Source: Macrocystis pyrifera (Eukaryota; Sar; Phaeophyceae; Laminariales; Laminariaceae). From it: a stretch of 64,000 nt of DNA. Under the pieces are notes generated by a model. That model saw only the letters and a program-made list of their open reading frames with translations. It made no database searches and was not told the DNA's origin. This document shows, one piece after another, positions 25,201 to 35,550 of this stretch (the stretch's first letter is position 1; each line of letters opens with the position of its first letter). The stretch lies in assembly GCA_031763025.1 (NCBI GenBank), contig JASSKH010000014.1, positions 13,377,022 through 13,441,021 on the forward strand. The letters run 5' to 3'. Position numbers and translations under genes: made by a program.

Positions 25201-27989
25201 GTGTGCGTTACATGTTTGGCGTTTAGTGTATCACACTGAACCTCAGACCGCTACAATAATCAGATACTCACGATATTTGTGCTTGGTTACTTTTGATTGT
25301 TAACATACAGATACGTTAATCAACTCGAACCGTCGATCGTTTTCGTTGCTTTGCTATCACTGGTCAGTACCTGCCGCGGACATGTTGGCTTGGTTGAAAA
25401 ATATTCTTCCGAAGTGGTCCCGGTCGGGGAAAACCTCGGCCTGCTTCGGCAGGTACGCCCCCCCCGAGTCCACCATGTAGATACAAGGCAAGCGGTTCTC
25501 CCTCGCGACTTCCTGCGCCAACGGGCAGAACACATTGAGCAACACAAGCAGTAGAACCTTACCACTTAGGGGCCTTCTCAACGAACAAAAAAATGTCACG
25601 AGGCATGACCAAAAAACGTGGCATTTTCTCGAATCGTGATGCAGAATTCGAACGAATCCAATCGCAGCGAAAAATGTAGCAGCGCGCGTCGCTGTACGGC
25701 GGAGATCTTTCACACGCCATATGCCGCGCGCTGTCTGGCTGCGTTTGCGCAGAAACTACAAGACGTGGCCTTTACAACAAAGCCCACGTCGTGTTCAGTC
25801 TCCGGCCCCAAAACAGTACCTTCTAAACCGCTGCCGTGCCACACCACACCACACCACACCATACCATACCATACCATACCATACCATACCAGTGTTTGTT
25901 TCTAAAGGTTGAACCACTGAGCTGCGTAGTCAGCGCTGACATAGTAGCTTAGTGGTTTAACCTTTATAAATGAACAAAATAAGTACCTTTGGGCTCGACA
26001 CGGTCTCCCGCCGATATCATCCTCCGGGGTTGATCAAGCCCCTAATCAGCGCCTGGTTTTTCCTTTATGTATGGTCCCCCTCTCTAGTCGTGTGTTCTTT
26101 TACTCATGTGGTTCACTCCACTTTCGACTCTCTGGTCGAGTGTTCTTGTATAAAAAGTGGTTCACTCCACTTGATTTCCCTTTTTCTACCCACGGCAGAA
26201 GAAGCGGAAATATGACGTCTGGCGGGACTCAAACCCTGGACTTCTTTTGTTCGTTGATCAAGGTTAAACCACTGAGTTTTGTACTTAGTCAGCGCTGCCT
26301 GAGTAGCTCAGTGGTCTATCCTTTATATTTCGAACAAAAGAAGTCCGGGGTATGAGTCCCGCCAAATGTCGTATTTCCGCTTTTTCTGCCGTGGGTAGAA
26401 AAAGAGAAATCAAGCGGAGAGAACCACGATAAAAGAACACTCGACCAGAGAGTCGAAAGTGGAGTGAACCACTTGAGTAAAAGAACACACGACTACGGAG
26501 GGGGACCATACATTAAGAAAAAACCAGGCGCTAACTAGGGGCCTGATCAACCCGGAGGATGTTATCGGCGGGAGGCCGTATCGAGCCCAAAGGTACTTAT
26601 TTTGTTCGTATATAAAGGTTAAACCACTGAGCTACTATGTCAGCGCTGAATCCGTAGCTCGGTGTTTTAACCTTTATTATAAGCGAAGCACCACACCATA
26701 GCATACCATACCATGGCATACCATACCATACCACACCATACCAAACCATACCATGCTGTGCCACGCGCAACATTACCGCCGCATCGCGCCGTCGCGGCAG
26801 CAGCAGCAGCAGCAGCATCAGCAGCAGCATCAGCAGCATCAGCAGCAGTCTCGAGAATACGCCCCGTGGGCCTCGTTGGCCAATCACGCGAACATCATAC
26901 CAGTACGTACTGTGTAACCACTTCCAGTGGACCTCGCTTGTTCCTTGCTTCAAGTCTACCAGGTATTTTTACATTACGAGTAGCATCGAAAGGTTGAAGC
27001 TGAGATGCGTACCACCGGTAAGCCTTCCACGCCCCTCATATATGTTACCGCGACATGCCGGGAAACGAGCACAGTTACCGGCCAGCCGCTGCCGCCGCCA
27101 TCGCCGCCGCCGCGCAGCAGCAGCAGTACAGCAGTAGCAGCAGTCTCGCAAGGGGGACGTGTCGGCATAGGGAGCTGACTATTAATACCCTACCATCAGA
27201 ACTCTTTCGAGGGGAGGTTCGGTTATGACTTCGTGCTTCGTATCGATTCTATGTACATCTATGATATGGCAGAAGCCTACAGCAGTACGTACATCCCACC
27301 AACGGCGACAGGTTGAAGCTGAGATGCTTGCGTATACACAAGAGATACCTGGAACAATCCATCCCTACGTACCGCATCTCTCTCTCTCTCCGCCCCCCTC
27401 TCCCCCTCTCGCTCTCGCCCCCTCTTTCTTTGTGTTGCCTCCCTGTTTGCTCTCTGTCTCCCCCCTCTTCTCTCTCTCGCCAGCCGGCATACGAGAAGAG
27501 CGCATCCACCATGTCCCCTCCCAACTATCTCACCTGGGCCCTGAGGTGCTTCTTCACCGTGATGGGAAAGTACGTGCCTCCCTTGACGGTTGCATCATTC
27601 GCTACGATCATGCACTCCAGCCCTTCCACCCTCCCGATCCCAGCTACCACCCCGCCTGCCATGATCCCACCGCCCCCCCCCCCCCCCGAGGCTTCATATC
27701 CAGCCAGCGGCGCAAGCTCGAGAAAAGGCGTCCCAGGGTCCACGAGTGCCTCGATCCTCTCCCTTGCGAGGAGCTTTCCCCTCCCCTTGTGCCTCGCCCG
27801 TGAGATATCGCCGCCGCCGGACTCTACACGGCGGAGCCTGGAGCTGAGATCGTCGACCATGGCCTTCATCGCGGACCGGTTTTCGAGGGCTATCTTCGGG
27901 GGCACGTCGAGGGCGCCTCGCAGCGTGGGGTAGCGCAGCGAGCGTGCTGACGCCGCCGCCGCTGCTCTCGAAGCTCGGGGCAGCAACAT
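18769..27989 (-). CDS. MCCB: Gene B: methylcrotonoyl-CoA carboxylase beta chain
   Basis: Carboxyltransferase subunit of the mitochondrial biotin enzyme that carboxylates 3-methylcrotonyl-CoA in leucine breakdown; it partners a biotin-bearing alpha chain. Seven exons: 27989-27534, 25512-25371, 23502-23313, 22767-22473, 21932-21708, 20163-19936, 19008-18769. They total 1776 bases, exactly 592 codons with TAA, so 591 residues (human protein 563). The Arg/Ala-rich acid-free start [20 protein letters not shown] fits a mitochondrial presequence. Family motifs appear in order: [156 protein letters not shown] and C-terminal FGVFRM. Exon 4 carries an extra Gly/Ser-rich insert (about residues 290-330). 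No inactivating change seen. Confidence 0.96.
19460..19543 (+). mobile_element. Second C-tailed repeat family, copy in gene B intron 6
   Basis: Reads CCGACTCGAAAGGGATGCG ... CAATGGTAAAAAACAAGTAA ... AGCAACAAATGAGTACG and then a run of about 18 C. It matches, in reverse, the G-headed copies at 24290-24430 and 49025-49155. Confidence 0.55.
19545..19650 (+). mobile_element. C-tailed retroposon-like copy, 5' truncated
   Basis: Begins at GGTGGGCGAAAACCCGACGCG and follows the family through GGGATGCGAGGGTCTATGGG and ACTACGGCCATGCATGACAT into a C/T-rich stretch. It lies in gene B intron 6 directly after the previous C run. Confidence 0.6.
21933..22472 (-). other. GC-AG intron of gene B (intron 4)
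   Basis: The donor is AAG|GCAAGC, the usual form of the minor GC donor, and the acceptor is GAGAAG|GTTATC. The join gives [14 protein letters not shown], matching the family reading, and keeps the frame. No GT donor near the exon end gives an equally good join. Confidence 0.75.
24290..24430 (-). mobile_element. Second C-tailed repeat family, copy in gene B intron 2
   Basis: A G run (C on the element strand) is followed by TACTTATTTATCGCTTGC, TTTGGCCATTGACCGCGCC, CTTTCGAGACGGAGCACC and ACTCCTATGGGAGACACCTC, paralleling 49025-49155. Confidence 0.6.
25836..25893 (+). repeat. (CCACA)n/(CCATA)n pentamer array, left part
   Basis: Several CCACA units then seven or so CCATA units, ending at the left side of the tRNA-like foldback. 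The same kind of array resumes on its right at 26688-26765. Confidence 0.85.
25904..26677. mobile_element. Foldback element of inverted tRNA-like modules
   Basis: Three similar ~63-bp palindromes (25904-25966, 26260-26326, 26614-26677; core AGTCAGCGCTGA) separate two arms of ~280 bp (25972-26252 and 26332-26608) that are reverse complements of each other. At each arm end a tRNA-like pair can be read: an A-box-like TAGCTCAGTGGTTTAACC and, 40-45 bases on, a B-box-like GGTTTGAGTCC (inner) or GGGCTCGATACGG (outer). It lies within gene B intron 1, inside the CCATA array. No protein frame is convincing. It could be a compound tRNA-derived SINE or a foldback DNA element. Confidence 0.7.
26688..26765 (+). 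repeat. (CCATA)n pentamer array, right part
   Basis: Degenerate CCATA/CCACA units continuing the array at 25836-25893 beyond the foldback, as expected if the foldback inserted into a longer array. Confidence 0.8.
26797..26848 (+). repeat. GCA-rich triplet repeat
   Basis: About 50 bp of GCAGCA and CAGCAT units in gene B intron 1. Similar GCA arrays occur at 28698-28742 and 27114-27145. Confidence 0.7.
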
Positions 27990-29903
27990 GGCGTGCCAGA
28001 ATATGCGCGAGGTGGGGTCTTTGGAGGCTTGAGCCGAGGAGAAAGGGGGGCAGCTCCGGGCTCAGAGGTCGGCGAGGCGGCGGGATTACCAGAAGCGGTG
28101 CAATTTCTAATTGTTGAAGCGCAGAAGTTGAAGCTGCAGACAAGAACGGACGGGAGGAGAGCGGAGGTGAAGCGTGGGAGGCGGTGGAACAGCAGGTGAA
28201 GTCACTTCTTCTGCGAGCAGCCGCAAAGCTAACTAAAGTAGTGCGTGTGCTGCAATCGCTGTAGTTGCTGTGCTGCGTGTCCTGTCAAGTTATCAGGCTG
28301 CTTCAATGGGAATGACTATATTGCTGGAGTTCAGTCAAGGTGTTATAAGTTATGAAGGCACTATTGGTGGAGTCCGGTCGGGGATGGGGGACTGGACAAA
28401 GTTGACTTGGCTCTCGATGCGGTCCAGTCTCCGACACTTCTGCTGCAGCTGCTGCTGCTTTTGCAGTGCTATCCTGTACGTATCCTGGTGTGTTCATGAA
28501 GGTGGAGGGAATCGAAGGTCAGTAACGCGCCAATACGAGGCGTTGTAGGTGAGCAGTGTGCCTTCCATCGTGCACACTACTGCTGAACGCTTGAAACTAA
28601 AATTGAAAAAAACAGCTGCTCAGTGTTCAGCGAGATTCTTTGAGTATATATATTTGTATAGCGCAAAGCAGTCGTAGCATACATGGAAAGCAGGCCGAGT
28701 AGCAGTAGCAGTAGCAGCAGCAGTAGCAGTAGCAGTAGCAGCATAGCTCCACCATGATAGGGCTCTCAAGCTCCCATCCCTCCATTGCGACCATATCCTG
28801 GAGGTATGTCCCAGCACCGGCATGCCGAATGGTCCCGAGTACGCAATGATACGTGGATGCATCTCATGAGTGTGTCATTCATTGTATCCATGGTACAACG
28901 TGCTCTAGACTTTCAGCTGCCTTTTTTCTCAGTTATGTTTCCCTCATCATGTCATGTTTCGGGTATATACACACAACGTATGATTTCCTACCTGTACCAT
29001 CAATCTGCAATACGAGTTAAGTACCTGGTAGCCTGTAGTACAGCAGCATCGGCATCGGCAGACAACGCTGAGTAGCCTTTGTTGTATTGGTATCACACGG
29101 GTACTCTGTACTACTGGTATTTATTCACCTGTGGGTCATACCGTATGCGACGGAGGTCTGCGTTCTTCTATACGATACCTGGTATAGCACAGCGCGCAGA
29201 GGAGTTGCTCTGCACACGGGTGCCGGTGACACTTCGTGGAGCTCTATATCATTGTGCTGTGCGTGCTGTGGCAGTAGAGTCTATCCTACTATTAATACTT
29301 ACCTTCTCGTACTAAAATAATGCTGACAAGCTGACCCACCCCGCTCCCTGTTGGCTTCGTGCGAACCCATTCCAACAACAATCCACGGAGTCGTAGAGGC
29401 CATCCTTGGCGAATACCTGGTATCTGTCACGGTGTTTGTCAGTAGGGCGGGAAGCTGGGCGGGGCTGCGCCCAGACCCGCCCCGCCTATTAGTATAAGAC
29501 TGGCACTATTTTTCATTTATTAGCTGTCTTGTTGGTCTGGTGTTATTAAATGTTCTTAACTGGTACCTGGTAAGTAGGAGACAACACGTGCTTTTGCTCC
29601 CGAACCGCCCAGGAGCAGGGGAGCGCCTATTTGTAGCCCGCTGAGAGAGCCGAGATGAGCAAAGAGACACGCGGAACGCTCACGACGCACTCTTGTACAA
29701 GCAGTGACGCTGATCCTAAGCCCAATCACGCCCTCGAATACTTGCATTTACGAGGGCACCATTGTATGTGCGTGTGCATGTTCCTGTTGGTGGTGACCTC
29801 GAGTCCGAGACACCAAGCTGAAGGGAGCCAGCCCTCTGCAGCTACTGGTTACTGGTTGGTGTGTACTATGCAGCTATCTGAGTGCATGATTGGGGTATAT
29901 ACA
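27990..29903. other. Intergenic, upstream of gene B
   Basis: Should hold the gene B promoter, but no convincing core element is seen. Contains an AGTAGC microsatellite (28698-28742). Open frames here are short and lack family resemblance. Confidence 0.45.
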
Positions 29904-30320
29904 ATGCTATACATGTAGAGGTGCAAGACAACAAGGCCAAGATGAAAATCAAACCAGCGCGGTGGAGTTTCCGGATGAAATTTCTAAAATAGTTTTTTTT
30001 CAACAACAACGGTAACCTATGTAGACTCTGGGCCTATCCGCACCAATAGCAGGAAGCGTCGTGTCGCTCGCTCGCGCGCGCCTGCTACGCCCCCGTAGCT
30101 GAGAGCGAGACATGCTATACATGTAGAGGTGCAAGACAACAAGGCCAAGATGAAAATCAAACCAGCGCGGTGGAGTTTCCGGATGAAATTACTAAAATAG
30201 TTTTTTTTCAACAACAACGGTAACCTATGTAGGCTCTGGGCCTATCCGCACCAATAGCAGGAAGCGTCGTGTCGCTCGCTCGCGCGCGCCTGCTACGCCC
30301 CCGTAGCTGAGAGCGAGACA
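29904..30320 (+). repeat. 208-bp tandem duplication
   Basis: The block starting ATGCTATACATGTAGAGGTG and ending GTAGCTGAGAGCGAGACA occurs twice head to tail (29904-30111 and 30112-30320) with only a few differences, so the duplication is recent. Each unit holds a CGCTCGCTCGCGCGCGCC stretch. Confidence 0.9.
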
Positions 30321-30618
30321 CTGGGAGCGGGCGAGTGGACACGTGAGCACGGCACTTGCTTCTTTGCGTGCATGTCAGTGTGCATCTAGTTCCCGATCTC
30401 CGTCGATTTGCCCTTCCGTCGACATTATAAATCAACCATGGATATCGTCGTTGATAATGAAACGTATATAGTCGCGTCGCTTATTTCATTCTTGCACTCT
30501 TTAGTTTTTGTGTTTCTCGGTTTTCGTACGAATACCCCCCCCTGCCTGGCCCCCGAAATTGGGTAGTGGGGTGTCGAATATATGTTTTTACGTGCACCCT
30601 CTGGTGAAGGCATTGTCG

Positions 30619-30642
30619 TATAGGGTTAGGGTTTGGGTTAGG
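30619..30642 (+). repeat. Short telomere-like run
   Basis: TAGGGTTAGGGTTTGGGTTA, about three TTAGGG/TTTGGG units. An even looser run sits at 24127-24166 in gene B intron 2. Too short to be a telomere. Confidence 0.5.
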
Positions 30643-33126
30643 CAGTGTCTTTCCGCTGTTCGAGCTTAGAGGGTTGCAAATAGTTGATTGCCATCTGTGG
30701 GTTACAATTATGCGCTCCCCGGGAACAGTCAGTTCCCCAAGGACAGAAGACATCGTTGTCAGAAGTTTGGTGCGATGGCCGGCTGTTGATGTGAAACAAA
30801 GTCCCCTCCGGACAGGCGTGCGTCCGGAGTGGACTCGTAACGTAACAGCAACAACAGCAGCAGTTCAGTATCGTCATATCAGCACACAGTTATAGCAGCA
30901 CTATGATGTATATGAGGAGTGACGTACAGCATACCTGGCCGTAACATGTTCATACAGCTTGTTGGTTGAAGGTTTGTGTTCGCGATTATGGGTTTTGTGC
31001 GTGTTTACAGTCAACACCAGCAGTATGTACATATCAGCATACGTTTTTTTTTTGTATGGTCAACGAGAGTGTAAAGTTCAATCGCGAGTGAGTAGTTCAG
31101 CGTCCAGTTATAATACAGCAGTTCGTTTCATTTCGTCTAATACTCATGAACCTACTATATTTATATGTACTACAGCTGGTCTTGTTACCATACGCAGTAG
31201 AGCTGTTGTTTTTGACACTGTATGCCTAAAACTACAGCAGCACTATTGCTTGCACGTCGCTAATACTGTTTACTGCTGAACGAACATGCCCGCCTCATTG
31301 TGCCACAAAACATGGACATATGTTCTCTACTCCTACATCAACCATCGATGCTATTGACGATCGTCTTGTAGCTGAAGGTACACGTAAAGATTTTCGTACT
31401 TGCAACAAAAAAAAACAAACGTAGACTGCTAGTATACTTTTTACTCGGAATTCGTTCAGTAGAAACTGCGAGTGTACTGCCAGTATGTTTTGCTGGCTGA
31501 GCACAGTCTGTAGTCCTCGTTTGCAGTATACATTGCACTGACTGCGACAGCGAGTACCTAATAATATATACCTACAGTATATATATATATATATATCAGC
31601 GGTTCTCCCGCAATGATGGATTGATGTGCGAAAAAAAACGAAAGTTAACCTCTCGGGGGCTGCAGAGGGAAAAAATGCCCGAAAACAATGACTTGATTTT
31701 TAAGTAAAGCATAGAGACAGAAGAAGGGCTGGCGCGGTAGGGGATAAGGGATGTTGTCGAGGGAGTCGCGCCGGTAGACTTGCACCAAAACCTCGATGAC
31801 GGCAGCCACCGGTGGTGTGCCCATTGATCTGTGTGCTCAGCCACCAGGAAGGCATTTTATAATACAGCTATGATACGAAGGAAACGATTGCTTTCCGAAT
31901 TCGGGGAGACGGAATAAGCACCTGTACGACGCACGCGCATGACGATGAGACTTGCAATGCTGAATGCTCCTCCCATCATGAACGTTTTCATCGTTTTCTT
32001 AGGTCGCCATACCTGGGCCTAAAGAGAGAGTTATTGACAATAGTCGATCACACAAAGTACCGCAGCAAGTCTTGTGGGATAAGGGACGACGACGCGTTTG
32101 ATATCCTGACTGGGTTACGTACGTAGACAACCCGGGCGCCGCATGGCCACTATCACGAGACAACATAGTAGTCAGAACTAGACATGGTGTGTAAACCTGA
32201 CCGAATAAGTTTTTTTTTTATCCATCGTGGGTTCTGATTCTTATTACATATGCCCACCCGAAATACTCGAACGGCTGCGCTTACCCTATTAATGCAGACG
32301 GTCCGTACTGTAATATCCGTACATGTTTTTTTTTTCACATTTTCATCCGATGTATGCCGTATTATATCGCACGCAAGATTCAGCAGTAGCCCATCCCCTC
32401 TGAGACGAACTTCGGAGCCGATTTCTTGCGAAGCATGCCTTGAGGGCGGCACACACAAACGAAAATGGTTGTTTTGGAAATATCCCTTAGAGACATTACC
32501 GTAGAGGCGTCGCTCGGCGTTCACCCTTTCATCCGTTGTCGAGAAAACTAGCTTTCAAAATGGTCCGAGGGTGTGTGTTATCACATCGCACGTGTGATAC
32601 GGTACTTGGGCATCGAAAGGGCTTGTAACATGAACATTTCCCTAGCGGGCAAGCGACTGAAAAAACGTGCCTTTACTTGGGTTTTTGCGTCGACGGTTGG
32701 TATCGTTAGGAAAACAAATGGAACTAGAACACCTTGTCTCAGCTGCGAGATCGAAGAAAATTCGTCGAATTATCGTTTTTGCGAGCTGCGTGTGATGTCT
32801 CGATCGTGCGTTCTACCAGGTACGGTTTTTATATCAATCCATGAACGATATACATATTCCTTTTGGTGTTACATACTGTAGTGCGAAGGCATGGTATTAC
32901 GTAGGCTATTAATGCATTACGGTGTGTTATCTCTGTGTCGTAGTCTGTGACCACAGAGCTCGTATCTTTCTAGGGTGAAGAATCAGCACGGACACTGGGC
33001 TTGCTGGATGTCGACGAGTAGAAGAACGGTTTAATGTGAAGAACACACACACACAGATGGCACTCGGTCATGAAGTGTAGGGGGCAGATACCACTTTGTC
33101 CAGAAATGTAGAGGCCGTTTGGGTAC
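30643..33126. other. Intergenic, no firm gene
   Basis: Contains a (TA)n run at 31578-31594. A possible two-exon minus-strand gene is at 32004-31597 (listed separately). Otherwise nothing recognised. Confidence 0.4.
31597..32004 (-). CDS. Possible small two-exon gene, unknown product
   Basis: A start at 32004 gives MKTFMMGGAFSIASLIVMRV then RRT, a signal-anchor-like segment, ending at a GT donor near 31925. An AG acceptor near 31827 (CACACAG) opens a frame reading DQWAHHRWLPSSRF and continuing to a stop near 31597. The join is in frame, but codon bias also suits another frame (VAAVIEVLVQVYRRDSLDNI) of the same stretch, so the exon assignment is uncertain. Unrecognised. Confidence 0.22.
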
Positions 33127-33235
33127 TATTACGGGGGACCATAGTTAACAGGACCAAATATTGTTAGTAAAAATACGGAAATATATAGGGTTTTGTGTGT
33201 ACCGTAGGTCCTGTTAACTATGGACCACCGTAATA
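33127..33235. mobile_element. Palindromic MITE, family 1, copy 4
   Basis: TATTACGGGGGACCATAG at the left and CTATGGACCACCGTAATA at the right, with the family middle in reversed orientation (ATTGTTAGTAAAAATACGG, TTTTGTGTGTACCGTAGG). Confidence 0.78.
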
Positions 33236-34189
33236 CCAGTAATATTAGTACCCAAAGATTCTGACATTTTCGGACAAGGTAGTATTAAATACCGGGTAAC
33301 ATATACCTGGTGCCTGGTACCCTTGGAGTATGATGTCACCAGCCGTTGACGTAAAAATAGAAAAGAGGAGAGTCTTTTTGCTCCAGGTGCGTCTGGGATT
33401 GGTTCGTAGGGGCTTCCGTTTCCAGGACAGCCACACGACTGATTTGCTCTATTTCCGGGTCTAAAAAGAATCAAACCGGCGTAATAAACATCCTCAGCTT
33501 TGAAATACACCCATCGTTTTGATTTCCACTGGTTGTCCTACTCCCTGTTTCTTGCAGTTTGTCACCTCCACCTCTTTCGTCGACCGCCACAACAACAGTA
33601 GACTATCTAAAGGATAAGCATGGTGACCGAACAAGTCGCCCTGCAATAGGAACGTATCAAGACCTAAAGGTTTGCCATCTGCTCGTTGTATTTCTTGTAA
33701 TTCATTGTTTTGCTCATATAAATAGAATGTACATGGTATATGTGGCAGCTGATACACAGTTTAGTTAACACCTGTGCGCTTTTTATCTCAACTTGTATAT
33801 TACACGGTCCCCGCGGGCGCCCCCGGGGACGGGGGGTGCTCGATTACGCTTGCCCGCGGGTTTGTTTTTTTATGCGACACGTCAAAGCGACGGGCCTGCT
33901 GTGCCCGCCCGTCTCCCACGTCTTTCGAGAGTATTCGTATAGACTACTCGTGTATTGTTTTCCCGCCGTTTATTCGGGGACGGATAATCTTTTTGTTTCT
34001 GTAGTTTCATCACAAGCGCTCAAGGTGACGAACGGCAGAGTTTCAGCGAGCGTGTTCGTCCGTATTGCCGTCTTACAGCAGGTTGCGGAGGCCTGATGAC
34101 TTAAAGGCAGTGACTTGGCTGGGCTTTCACGCCTCGTTATCAGTTGGGTGGCCACGCCAGCCAACAAAAGCTTCCCCGGCCATAGGGGA

Positions 34190-34206
34190 GGGGGGGGGGG
34201 GGGGGA
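34190..34206 (+). repeat. G run
   Basis: About 17 nearly uninterrupted G in an intergenic stretch, with no retroposon sequence recognised beside it. Confidence 0.8.
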
Positions 34207-34273
34207 GGCGCCCCCGGTGGGACTGCGGGAAGCGAAAGCTCCACTATTTGGCATCATTTTATACATAAAATAA

Positions 34274-34726
34274 GTACGATAGAATCATACAAGCCTTTTA
34301 ACCTTTCTACAAATAAACACACCGCATACAATCAGATAATTGGCGCTGATTGCAACTGACTGTAACACTAGTCAACTATTAATAGTAGTTTGTCGGCGAC
34401 TTATAGTCAACCAACTGGCAGCCTTATTGATGACTGCTATGATGACTGATGGCTGATGGTTGGTAGATGAAGGGTGATGAATGATTATTCATTATTGGTG
34501 ACTGGGGAATAATGGCTGGCGAATAGCGACTGCTCAATGTGGGTGTAATGACATAAAGTTTGAAGCCTTGCACCGATTAGTGCGACTTGTGAGTTTGCCG
34601 GCGGTAAGTCGCCAACTAAGCGCTTAGTTGGCAGGGTATGACACTCGGTTACAACGGTGCCAACTATCTGACTATTTGGGTTTGTTTATTTGTAGGAAGG
34701 TTAAAGCCTTGTATGATTACATCGTA
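34274..34726. mobile_element. TIR element of about 450 bp (MITE-like)
   Basis: Ends are imperfect reverse complements of about 48 bp: left TACGATAGAATCATACAAGC then CTTTTAACCTTTCTACAAAT, right the complement of CTACGATGTAATCATACAAG then GCTTTAACCTTCCTACAAAT. The interior is TGA/ATG-rich with a small palindrome GCCAACTAAGCGCTTAGTTGGC (34609-34632 region). No coding frame. Confidence 0.7.
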
Positions 34727-35550
34727 GTTCTTGTATTTTTGTGTCAAAGAAATTCAAATAGGTAGCGTAACTTTTTCTTCCGCCGGCCCCGCCGGGGGGG
34801 CGCCTCTCGCGGGGTCCGCCTTGGCCGGGGAAGATTTTTGGCCCGCCTCGCTCGCCTGATTGTAGTCAAATATAGTCAGCTGGTTGACTAGCTTGGCAAC
34901 CGAACTAATTAGCAGGCGTGAAGTCCGGCCAGCTCAGAGCCTTACAGATTAAGCGTTTCTTGTCGGTGGACCCGTACTATTGTAAGCGTAGGCAGCACAC
35001 CCAAGAAGGTTAGCATTGAGGCGCGCGCAACCGAGTTCACTGGGGTTGTCTCCCGTGTACAGTGCGGTACACTCCATCACCACTCGATGCGCTCTGAGTT
35101 TGGCCCCAAGATGAACAAAATATTGTGTAAGGCAGAGTGTCTCCTATCTCAACACTAAATAATGATGACGGAGGACTGATGAATGCTTATTGAAGTCCGA
35201 TCAAGTATTTACTGATGACTGATCAAACGGCGTTTACCGACGTGCGTTTTCAGCCCCATAAGCCACCCGCCAACTGCTATCCCGGGCAGACAATGAGTAG
35301 ACAATAACGCTGCGAGTAGTGCCCCCCCCAGAGTTTGGCCGGGCAGGCGCGCCAGGCACGCTGAACCCTAGGCGCAATAAAACTGAAGTCATGTTCCGGG
35401 GGAAAGAAGGAAGGACAACTGTCACCACGGCTTTTCCAGAAGACCTGTTGAGGGTGAACGCTCTCACGGGTTGAGCTGGAAAGTAAACGTGGCGACTAAA
35501 AAACACCCGAAAGATCGCTGCGTGCCTGCGATACACGGCGTATTTTACTT
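34727..35550. other. Upstream region of gene C
   Basis: No core promoter box is claimed. It includes 35388-35500, an imperfect second copy of 4048-4165 (shared pieces GGAAAGAAGG, TGACCACGG/TCACCACGG, GCTGGAAAGT). GC-rich at 34785-34860. Confidence 0.45.

Noticed and set aside
26292-26372. A functional tRNA gene in the foldback
   Set aside because: A-box and B-box words are present, but the acceptor and T-stems do not pair properly, so it is tRNA-like and not a tRNA.
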